From: Catellatospora vulcania
GTDB lineage: Bacteria > Actinomycetota > Actinomycetes > Mycobacteriales > Micromonosporaceae
Reading direction: 5' to 3'
DNA length: 64,000 nucleotides
Assembly: GCF_009720385.1 (NCBI RefSeq)
Contig: NZ_ML769308.1
Span: 90,246-154,245 of the forward strand
Shown here: positions 23,969-30,772 of the stretch, in pieces
Layout of the letters: every line of letters begins with the position of its first letter
Position numbering within the stretch: position 1 is the stretch's first letter
The notes under the pieces: generated by a model
Databases searched by the model: none
Seen by the model: the letters and a program-made list of their open reading frames with translations, nothing else
Told to the model about the DNA's origin: nothing
Translations under genes and position numbers: made by a program

Positions 23969-24712
23969 TCAGTGGTCGCGGAGGAGGGAGCCGGCGCCGT
24001 GGACCTTGTCGTCGATGCCGTTGTCGCGTAATGCCATCCACCAGGTCGCGGCGTTGATGGCGATGACGGGTTTGCCGAGCCAGCGCTCGGCCTCGTCGGC
24101 CAGGCGCACCATGGACAGGTTGGTGCCGCACTGCACGATCGCGTCGACGTCCGGCCCGTCGACCTTGCGGATCGCGTCGCGCAGCTCGTCCTCGGTGACG
24201 TGCGCGATGGCCACGGCAGTCGGGCACTTCAGGCCCTCGATCGCGGTGACCTCGAACCCGATCTCGCTGAAGAACTTGACCACGTTCTGGTCGCCGACCG
24301 GCTGGTACGGCGTGACCACGCCGATGCGGCGCGCCCCGTAGATCTTCAGCGCCCGCTCGCAGGCCTCGGCCCCCGTGGCGACCTCCAGCCCGGTGATCGC
24401 CTTGATCTGGCGGACGAATTCGCGGTTGCCCTCGACGCCGCCCCAGAACGTCTCCGCCGACATGCCCATGACCATGTAGTCGGGTTCGCAGGTCAGCACC
24501 CGTTCGCAGGCCGAGCCGATCTCGTCGCGGATCTGCGTGAGCAGGTGCTCGAAGTTCGCGTCGTCGGACAGGTCCTGGTTGCGGATGTGGATGCGGGAGA
24601 AGTGCGCGGTCACCCCGGGCACCGTCATCGAGTAGAAGTCCGGTTCGACGATGGTGTTCGTGGACGGCGCGATGACCCCGAACTTGCGCCGCCAGCCGAG
24701 AGCGTCGGTCAT
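23969..24712 (-). CDS. Maleate isomerase / arylmalonate decarboxylase family protein
   Basis: 247 residues from ATG 24712, overlapping the upstream gene (ATGA). The fold is the Asp/Glu-racemase superfamily: PSTNTIVEPDF near the start and CGTNLS with Cys195 as the conserved second-half cysteine. The first-half cysteine of true maleate cis-trans isomerases is replaced (VMGMSAETFW, serine at 85), as in single-cysteine relatives such as arylmalonate decarboxylase. It could isomerise or decarboxylate a substituted maleate. It is the last gene of the nine-gene operon starting at 32425. In that context a role on maleate-type acids from pyrrole breakdown is attractive but unproven. Confidence 0.7.
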   Translation of the reverse strand: MTDALGWRRKFGVIAPSTNTIVEPDFYSMTVPGVTAHFSRIHIRNQDLSDDANFEHLLTQIRDEIGSACERVLTCEPDYMVMGMSAETFWGGVEGNREFVRQIKAITGLEVATGAEACERALKIYGARRIGVVTPYQPVGDQNVVKFFSEIGFEVTAIEGLKCPTAVAIAHVTEDELRDAIRKVDGPDVDAIVQCGTNLSMVRLADEAERWLGKPVIAINAATWWMALRDNGIDDKVHGAGSLLRDH

Positions 24713-25371
24713 GCGGGCACCTCCACCGGGCGGGCCGCGGCGACCTTCGCCGCGCGGACGGTGAGCAGGGCGGCGGTCAGGAAGACGGCCTGGGCGAGGG
24801 TGTTGGCGCCCTGCTCCAGCCACTGGAAGGCGACGGTGTCGTGCTGCGGGTGGCTGCGCAGCGGCACCAGCGAGGTGACGGCCACGACCCCGAGCGCGTA
24901 CAGCACGACCGCGCCCCAGGCTCGGCGGCGTCCGGCCAGCACCGCGCCGAGCACGCTGATCGCGGTGACGCCGGTGGTGGCCGCGATGAACGCCGGCTGC
25001 ACGCTGGTCAGCGCGACCGCGGCCCCGGCGATCCCCACACCCACCAGGGCGTACGGCCACCACGGCGCGCGCCGCCCGCGCAGGGTCGTGTGCAGCGACC
25101 ACAGCACCAGCAGCGCGCCGGTCGCCATCAGCGGGAACAGCGACTGCTCCAGCCAGCGCAGGTCGGTGCCGAACGCGGACAGGATGAGCTTCCAGGTGGA
25201 CTTCGCCACCCCGCCCAGGCCGATGAGCACCGCCCCGAACCGGCCGGCGAAGGCGGCCCGCCGGTCAATCGCGGCGGACGCCCCGCCGAGCAGCCAGAAC
25301 CCGGCCAGCGCCAGCAGCGTGGGGACGTAGTCCTCCAGCGCCATGATCACCGGGTAGTCGTTGGTGTTCAC
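24709..25371 (-). CDS. Multi-pass membrane protein, paralogue of the 44375 gene
   Basis: 220 residues, about six membrane segments. GTG 25371 overlaps the SDR stop (GTGA). I do not recognise the family. It shares with the 44375-45163 product a clear pattern, including PTLLAxxGFWLL, GAKSTWKL-like GVAKSTWKL, SVQPAFI and AFQW(L/V)xQGxNTxAQ. Both genes lie in operons of the same proposed regulon. A role in substrate or product movement across the membrane is possible. Confidence 0.65.
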   Translation of the reverse strand: MNTNDYPVIMALEDYVPTLLALAGFWLLGGASAAIDRRAAFAGRFGAVLIGLGGVAKSTWKLILSAFGTDLRWLEQSLFPLMATGALLVLWSLHTTLRGRRAPWWPYALVGVGIAGAAVALTSVQPAFIAATTGVTAISVLGAVLAGRRRAWGAVVLYALGVVAVTSLVPLRSHPQHDTVAFQWLEQGANTLAQAVFLTAALLTVRAAKVAAARPVEVPA

Positions 25372-26144
25372 GCGTCCTCCCCGAACACGTCACGCTTGCG
25401 GAACGCGGTCAGGAACCGCCAGAACGCCTTGCCCCGGGTCAGCCACGCCACCCGGCCCCCGTTCGGGGCTCCGGCCAGCACCTTTTCGGCCAGCCACGGC
25501 GTGACGGTCTCCACCCGGTCCGCCAGGATGTTGAAGATCTTCTTGGCCTGTGCCAGTTCGTCCGGGGTGTAGTCGTGTGTGAGCAGGTCGGTGACGACCA
25601 TGCCGGGGGACAGGTGGTGCACGGTCACCCCGGTGCCGTCCACCTCCTTGGCGAGGCTGTCCGTGGTGTAGGTGACGGCCCGCTTGGTCGCGCCGTACAC
25701 GGTCAGCCCGGGGCGGAGCATGCCGTTGGAGCCGAAGCCCTCCATGTTCCACAGCGCGCCCGCGCCCTGCGCGGCCATTCCGGCCAGCACGACGGCACTG
25801 GCGTGCAGCAGGCCGCGCAGGTTCAGGTCCACCGTGGCGTCCAGCGCCGCGGGGTCCAGCTCCCAGAGCTTGCGGCGGGCCGGGGACATGCCCGCGTTGT
25901 TGATCCAGATGTCGACGTGCCCGTGCCGCTCCACGGCCGCGTCCCACAGGCGCTGCACCGCCTCCCGGTCGGTGACGTCGGCGACCACGCCGTACGCCGA
26001 GGGCGCCTGCTCGCCGGCCCGTTTGACCGAGTCGACCGACCGTCCGCAGTAGACGACCTGTGCGCCGCGTGCGGCCAGCTCCCGGACGAGGCCCAGGCCG
26101 ATGCCGCGCGTGCCGCCGGTGACCACCACGACCTTGCCGGTCAT
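25368..26144 (-). CDS. NYC1/NOL-type short-chain dehydrogenase (chlorophyll b reductase-like)
   Basis: 258 residues. GGTRGIG (10-16) binds NAD(P); Y150-GAT-K154 is the catalytic pair. The stretch WNMEGFGSNG (132-141) replaces the usual catalytic-serine strand and closely resembles NMDGAGSGG of plant NYC1/NOL chlorophyll b reductases. The later SPGMVVTDLL and KKIFNILADRVETV also match the NYC1 ending (SPGMVLTELL, MFNI...ETV). Plant enzymes reduce the C7 formyl group of chlorophyll b. Its neighbours are Rieske and RCCR-like genes, so a tetrapyrrole substrate is plausible. It starts at ATG 26144, overlapping the gene before it (ATGA). Confidence 0.75.
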   Translation of the reverse strand: MTGKVVVVTGGTRGIGLGLVRELAARGAQVVYCGRSVDSVKRAGEQAPSAYGVVADVTDREAVQRLWDAAVERHGHVDIWINNAGMSPARRKLWELDPAALDATVDLNLRGLLHASAVVLAGMAAQGAGALWNMEGFGSNGMLRPGLTVYGATKRAVTYTTDSLAKEVDGTGVTVHHLSPGMVVTDLLTHDYTPDELAQAKKIFNILADRVETVTPWLAEKVLAGAPNGGRVAWLTRGKAFWRFLTAFRKRDVFGEDA

Positions 26145-27091
26145 GCGCCGTCCTCCCATTCCAGCAGGCCGTGCAGGACGCCGTCGAGCACGTTGCCGTC
26201 GAAGATCTCGTAGACGACGGCGAGGCGCTTGCCGGCGGACATGCCGGGTTCGGCGTCGATCATGAATTCGCGGTACTTCAGCTTGGTCACGTCGGTGAAG
26301 TGCAGTGAGCCGAACGCGGCGCGGCCGAAGGTGACCGCGTTGCCCCAGGCGTCCGGGCCCTCGTGGAACAGCCGGTTGCCGTCGCGCCGGGCGGTGGCCG
26401 TGGCGCTGCGGTCCAGGGCGCCGGACCAGGTCAGGGTGCGACGGGTGTGCAGCAGGTCGAGCGGTTCGAGGCTGATGCGCACGTCGACGGCGCCGCGCGG
26501 CTTCTGGTCGGCGCCCCAGAGTTCGCAGCTGCCCGCGTACGCGCCGGACTGCTTGGTGGGCATGATGAACGGGACCGGGCCGCGGCGCGTCTCGGCGGCC
26601 AGGAAGTCGGTGACCCGGGCCTGGGTGGCGGGGTTGTCGTCGTGGTCGGTGCTGCGGGTGTAGACGCCGTTGAAGCAGCCGACCACCGACCAGCCCTGGT
26701 AGAGCACGGACGAGTACACCTGGGTCTGCCCGTCGGGCAGGATCTGGTTCCAGGTGTTCAGGTCGACCTGCCAGCCGGGGCCGTAGTAGTGCGAGTCCAC
26801 GAACGAGCCGTAGGGCTGCCCGGTGCCGTAGAAGTCCGGGCCGGTGTACACCCGGTCGTCGTCGGCGTCCTTGACCCCGAACGCGAACGGCGCGCCGAGC
26901 CGGAACTGCCCGGCCAGCGGCCCGCCCCCGGTCAGCCCGCCGTCCATGTAGTACGTGGTCACGCCGTTCTCGAAGACCGACGAGCGCCGGATGTCCTCGT
27001 ACCCGCACCACGTCCCGGTGGCGTCGAACAGCGACGGCCGGCCGTGCCACTCGCCGGTGATGCGCTTCTGCCACTCGCTGGGCTCAGCCAT
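26141..27091 (-). CDS. Unrecognised beta-rich protein of the tetrapyrrole-like operon
   Basis: 316 residues, no signal peptide or membrane segment. The N-terminus (EWQKRITGEWHGRPSLFD) and the many alternating aromatic/polar strands suggest a calycin-like or other beta-barrel fold, perhaps duplicated. I cannot assign a family. Histidines, tyrosines and tryptophans are frequent, which would suit binding of a flat pigment (inference). ATG 27091 overlaps the preceding gene by eight bases and the stop overlaps the SDR start, so it is made together with the NYC1-like, RCCR-like and Rieske proteins. Confidence 0.6.
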   Translation of the reverse strand: MAEPSEWQKRITGEWHGRPSLFDATGTWCGYEDIRRSSVFENGVTTYYMDGGLTGGGPLAGQFRLGAPFAFGVKDADDDRVYTGPDFYGTGQPYGSFVDSHYYGPGWQVDLNTWNQILPDGQTQVYSSVLYQGWSVVGCFNGVYTRSTDHDDNPATQARVTDFLAAETRRGPVPFIMPTKQSGAYAGSCELWGADQKPRGAVDVRISLEPLDLLHTRRTLTWSGALDRSATATARRDGNRLFHEGPDAWGNAVTFGRAAFGSLHFTDVTKLKYREFMIDAEPGMSAGKRLAVVYEIFDGNVLDGVLHGLLEWEDGA

Positions 27092-27797
27092 TGGCCACCA
27101 GCTCGGCCCGGATCGCGTCGGTGGTCTCGTCGCCGAGCAGCCGGGACACCTGCGCCCAGACCGGGTCGACGTCGCGGCTGAAGATGTTGGCGCGCACCGC
27201 CGCGTCCCGGGCGGCCAGGTCGACGCCCTCCGGGCTGGGCACACCCTTCTCGACCAGCGTCGACCAGTGGTCGGCGTACGCGTCGACGTGCGCGTCGATG
27301 CCCGCGAACGCCTCCTCGGTGGCCCGGTTGACCAGCATCCACGGCGACATGATGGCGCGCTGGCGCGGGCCGATCGCGGCGGGGGACAGGCCCTCGGTCG
27401 TCGAGGCGGCCTCGAACACCGGGGTCAGCGGGTGGAAGGCCGCGTCCAGGTAGGGCAGGTTCGCGGCCAGGTCGGCGCGGGGGATCAGGTCGAGGTGGAA
27501 GGCGTGGTACGAGCCGCCGTACACCGAGTCGAGGGTGAAGTGGGGGACGGCCGAGTCCTCGGGCGTGAACGCGAAGATCATGTGGCTGTCCAGGTGGATC
27601 ATCGGGACCACCAGGCCGACGTACACGACCTTGGCCACGGCCGCGCCGCGGAAGATCCGCACCGAGCCGACCGGAGCCGGAGACATCGGGCTGGTCAGCT
27701 CGGCCAGCGGCGTCTCCTGCGCGACCAGGTCCGGGTGGCGGGCGAGGATACGTTGCAGGGTGCGCTCGCACAGGTCGGCGGGCAGGCTCACGGTCAC
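27084..27797 (-). CDS. Bilin-reductase/RCCR-fold protein 1
   Basis: 237 residues from GTG 27797, overlapping the Rieske stop (GTGA). The core VPHFTLD (84-90) followed by HLDLIPRADL (101-110) and a proline/leucine-rich stretch resembles the central sheet of red chlorophyll catabolite reductase (APNF...LDLPHRKDL in plants) and other ferredoxin-dependent bilin reductases. Enzymes of this fold reduce linear tetrapyrroles without a bound cofactor, taking electrons from ferredoxin. It is more distant from plant RCCR than the product of 29965. It may be a second reductase or a binding partner. Confidence 0.6.
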   Translation of the reverse strand: MTVSLPADLCERTLQRILARHPDLVAQETPLAELTSPMSPAPVGSVRIFRGAAVAKVVYVGLVVPMIHLDSHMIFAFTPEDSAVPHFTLDSVYGGSYHAFHLDLIPRADLAANLPYLDAAFHPLTPVFEAASTTEGLSPAAIGPRQRAIMSPWMLVNRATEEAFAGIDAHVDAYADHWSTLVEKGVPSPEGVDLAARDAAVRANIFSRDVDPVWAQVSRLLGDETTDAIRAELVANG

Positions 27798-28996
27798 TCC
27801 TCAGGGGTGGAATCGGACTCGGCCGCGGCGGCCGCGTCCCAGGCGGCCTGCACGGTCGGGTGCTCGCCCCGGGCCTTGTGCACCCAGGCGCGGGCCAGCT
27901 CGGGGTTCTCCCGGCGGGCCGGGGACGCGATCACGGTCGCGGTGCGCCGCGGCACGTCGCCGGTGATGCTGTCCTCCTCGGACAGCAGCCAGCCCTTCTC
28001 GGCCAGCTCCTGCCGGCGGCGGCGGTAGTGCACCGCGATCAGGTCGCTCTTGATGTGCAGCTCCGCGCCCAGGTCGAAGGGCAGCAGCTCGGGCCGCACC
28101 TTGTTCACGACCTCCGCGTCCTCGTAGAAGATCTTCAAGGTGCGGTTGATCGCGTTCTTGTCGGCCCACTTGCCGGTGAAGAAGGTGCGCAGCGCCACCC
28201 ACTTGACCAGCGTGGTCGTCTCGTCGATCGGGATGTTGGTGTCGTAGATGATCAGCTCGCCGATCGGCAGCCGCACGTGCAGCTTGATCATGTTGGGCAG
28301 CATCCAGCCGGCCGAGGTGCGCACCGGCGGGCGGTTGCTCAGGTCGCCCTTGTTGCGGTTCAGCGCCGCCCAGATGCCCTTCGGCCGCGGCGGGTACAGG
28401 TCCACCGTCGCGAACGCCGACCACTCGTCCGGAGTCTCCAGCTCGTACTCGGCGACCTCCGGCCGCTCCGGGTTGCCGAAAGCCCCCGCGTGCACGAACG
28501 GCGCGTGCGCGATGTCGCAGCCGTTCTCCAGGATGCGCTCGTAGTTGGCCTTCCAGAGGAACTCGCCGGTCACCGCCCGGAAGCGGCCGCCGTTCTCCTT
28601 CAGGTCGTCGAACTCCGGCCACACCGGGATCGGCGGGCGCTCGGACTCCGGCAGGTCGCCCATGAAGACCCAGACGAAGCCGTACCTCTCCTGCACCGGG
28701 TACGAGTCGACGCGGGCCTTCTTGGGGATGCCCCGGCCCGGCAGGTTCGCCGGGATCTTCGTGACCTGGCCTTCGGCGTCGTACTCCCAGCCGTGGTACG
28801 GGCAGACCAGGCAGCCGTCCTTGGTCCAGCCGCCCGACAGCGCAGCCCCGCGGTGCACGCACAGGTCGGACAGCGCCACCGGGCGGCCCTTCGGGGTGCG
28901 GTAGAGGGCCAGGTGCTGGCCGAGCACGGTGACCCGGGCCGGCTTGGTGGTGACCCGGTCGGCGAACTCGACCGCGTACCAGAAGTTCTTCAACAT
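27794..28996 (-). CDS. Rieske non-heme iron oxygenase, pheophorbide a oxygenase-like
   Basis: 400 residues from ATG 28996. The Rieske cluster ligands are C46-V-H48 and C65-PY-H68; the mononuclear iron site is ENGCDIAHAPFVH with His164 and His169 and bridging Asp161. The single-subunit layout, length and PaO/LLS1-type C-terminal domain fit the family of pheophorbide a oxygenase, vanillate demethylase and related enzymes. Pheophorbide a oxygenase opens the macrocycle to red chlorophyll catabolite, which RCCR then reduces; RCCR-like genes flank this one on both sides. The CxxC near the PaO C-terminus is not seen. Electron donors must come from elsewhere; a flavin reductase-like gene is at 56159. 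Confidence 0.75.
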   Translation of the reverse strand: MLKNFWYAVEFADRVTTKPARVTVLGQHLALYRTPKGRPVALSDLCVHRGAALSGGWTKDGCLVCPYHGWEYDAEGQVTKIPANLPGRGIPKKARVDSYPVQERYGFVWVFMGDLPESERPPIPVWPEFDDLKENGGRFRAVTGEFLWKANYERILENGCDIAHAPFVHAGAFGNPERPEVAEYELETPDEWSAFATVDLYPPRPKGIWAALNRNKGDLSNRPPVRTSAGWMLPNMIKLHVRLPIGELIIYDTNIPIDETTTLVKWVALRTFFTGKWADKNAINRTLKIFYEDAEVVNKVRPELLPFDLGAELHIKSDLIAVHYRRRRQELAEKGWLLSEEDSITGDVPRRTATVIASPARRENPELARAWVHKARGEHPTVQAAWDAAAAAESDSTPEE

Positions 28997-28999
28997 GGC

Positions 29000-29968
29000 T
29001 TACCTCCGCTGGATCGACGCGACGCCGCCGTGATCGGCGAGTTTGTCCCATTCGGTATACGACGCCTGGTCGCCGGTCAGATGCATCCGGCAGAACGTGC
29101 CGAGCAGGTCGGCCAGCAGTTCGCGGTGCGCGGCCGGGTCGCCGTCGGCGGGCTGGTCGAGGAACGCCCGTGCGGCGGTGTGGTCGACCGGGTGCACGAT
29201 CGCGAAGTGGTTCGCCCCGGCGAGCCGTACCAGCGCGTTGTCGCCGCCCCGGTCGGGCAGCGCCTCGTCGAAGGTGCGGGTGATCGGGTCGCGGCGGGTG
29301 GCCGCGTCCTCGCCGTAGCGGTCCGCCGAGCCGTTGATGACGCCGTCGTTGGTGCCCGCGACCAGCAGCACCGGGCAGTCGGCCTGGGCCGGCAGCACGG
29401 TGCCCGCGGGCCAGCCCAGCATGGTGGCGACCATGGTGTGCGCCCCGTACGTCGCCACCGCCTTGACCTCGGGCACGAACCGCGCGGACTGGAGCGCGAC
29501 GGTGCCGCCCGCGGAGTGTCCGATCAGGGCGACCCGGTTCAGGTCGAGCAGCCCGGCGACCGGCCCGGTCATCGCGGCGAGGGCGTCGAGCACCGGGCGC
29601 AGCGACGGCGTGGTGGGCCGTTTGCCGTAGCCGTCGGGCCGGGCCGCGTCGAGGTCCACACCCGGCGTGATGCCGTGCAGGCCGCCGAACAGCGTGCCGA
29701 CCCAGTCGTAGGTCACCGCGACGACGCCCTGCTCGGCCAGCCGCTCGGCCAGCCAGCGGTACGCCTCCTGGCCCACGTTGACCCCGGACACGATCACGGC
29801 CACCGGGTACGGGGCGCCCGCCGGGTCGGCGGCCATCACGCCGGACAGCCGCTCGCGGTCCGAGCCGTCCGGCAGGGCCGGGTAGTAGACGCGCAGGTGG
29901 GCTGTGTCGAACGGCGGCTCGTGGCCCGGGATGGTCGCGGCCCACCAGACAGAACGGATCACCGTCAC
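29000..29968 (-). CDS. Alpha/beta hydrolase, possible esterase in pigment breakdown
   Basis: 322 residues from GTG 29968, which overlaps the RCCR-like stop (GTGA). The nucleophile elbow is GHSAGG with Ser152; a later aspartate near VAGTND and the histidine in GANHFAIVHP complete a triad. The general layout is the dienelactone hydrolase/chlorophyllase-like group. Chlorophyllase or pheophytinase removes phytol ahead of ring opening, so such a role fits the operon, but sequence alone cannot fix the substrate. No signal peptide. Confidence 0.65.
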   Translation of the reverse strand: MTVIRSVWWAATIPGHEPPFDTAHLRVYYPALPDGSDRERLSGVMAADPAGAPYPVAVIVSGVNVGQEAYRWLAERLAEQGVVAVTYDWVGTLFGGLHGITPGVDLDAARPDGYGKRPTTPSLRPVLDALAAMTGPVAGLLDLNRVALIGHSAGGTVALQSARFVPEVKAVATYGAHTMVATMLGWPAGTVLPAQADCPVLLVAGTNDGVINGSADRYGEDAATRRDPITRTFDEALPDRGGDNALVRLAGANHFAIVHPVDHTAARAFLDQPADGDPAAHRELLADLLGTFCRMHLTGDQASYTEWDKLADHGGVASIQRR

Positions 29969-30765
29969 GGCCGGGCCAGCTTCCGGTCGCCGCCCCACAG
30001 GCCGCGGACCAGCTTGTCCGTGGTCTCCTGGCCGAAGAAGCGCACACCCATCACGTTGGCCGGGTCGCGCTCGGCGATGTTGCGCCGCATGCGCAGGTCC
30101 GTCTCGGCCAGCGCGGCCCGCTCGTCCTCCGGCACCGGCGGGGCCTCGTCGACCCAGCGCAACCAGCGGTCCACGTGCTCATGCGTCAGCTTGCGCACGA
30201 TGTCGATGTTGCGCTCGCTCCTGCCGAACGAGTAGCAGTACGCCGTCGGGCTCAGGCTGGCCCGGATGAAGCCGGCCCGGCTGACGAAGTACTCGAACTC
30301 GGGGTCGGCGCGGTGGGCCAGCCAGTCGGCGTCGAGCGGGGCGTAGTAGCTGTCGTAGTACTCGCCGTCGGCGATCAGGTTCACCCGGGGCACGGAGTCG
30401 AGGTAGAACCAGCCCTCCGGCCACACCAGCAGGGCCAGGCCCAGGTGCGGCACCTTGACCTGCGGGCCCAGCCACACGGTCAGGTGCAGGTTGGCGAAGC
30501 TCGCCGACGGGTTGCCCAGCCAGGAGTGCACCATCCAGTCGACCTCGGGTCCGCTGTACGCGGCCAGCGAGCCGCCGGGCCCGTCCGGGTACTGCCCGTA
30601 CGACTCCAGCTCCAGGGTCGACGGGTCACGCTGCAGCTCGAACCGGGCGTCGATCTTCGCCTTCAGTTCGGCCAGCAGCTCCTGGTACAGGTGGAACGTC
30701 TCGTGCACGTCGACGGCGGGGGAGTTGTCCACCATGTCCTCGACGTGCCGCAGGGTCTCGGCCAC
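29965..30765 (-). CDS. Red chlorophyll catabolite reductase-like protein 2
   Basis: 266 residues from GTG 30765. Blocks along its length parallel plant RCCR in order: VDWMVHSWL (plant IDFVIGSWI), VPHLGLALL (APNFVVELI), YLDSVPRVNL then EYYDSYY (ILDLPHRKDL, DYLKEYY), IRASLSPTA at 167-175 (VRSAFSPTA) and HEHVDRWLRWVDE (DHVSPAAKEVLEVWL). RCCR belongs to the ferredoxin-dependent bilin reductases and reduces red chlorophyll catabolite to a fluorescent phyllobilin. The plant blocks are quoted from memory, so a search should confirm them. Bacterial homologues outside phototrophs are little described. It is the second gene of the operon, after the C-N hydrolase. Confidence 0.7.
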   Translation of the reverse strand: MAETLRHVEDMVDNSPAVDVHETFHLYQELLAELKAKIDARFELQRDPSTLELESYGQYPDGPGGSLAAYSGPEVDWMVHSWLGNPSASFANLHLTVWLGPQVKVPHLGLALLVWPEGWFYLDSVPRVNLIADGEYYDSYYAPLDADWLAHRADPEFEYFVSRAGFIRASLSPTAYCYSFGRSERNIDIVRKLTHEHVDRWLRWVDEAPPVPEDERAALAETDLRMRRNIAERDPANVMGVRFFGQETTDKLVRGLWGGDRKLARP

Positions 30766-30772
30766 GGGCGGT

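Noticed and set aside
27860..30235. Plus-strand open frame of 791 codons across the Rieske, hydrolase and RCCR-like genes
   Set aside because: The minus strand carries intact Rieske and nucleophile-elbow motifs in overlapping genes; the plus frame has no recognisable domain and spans several genes.
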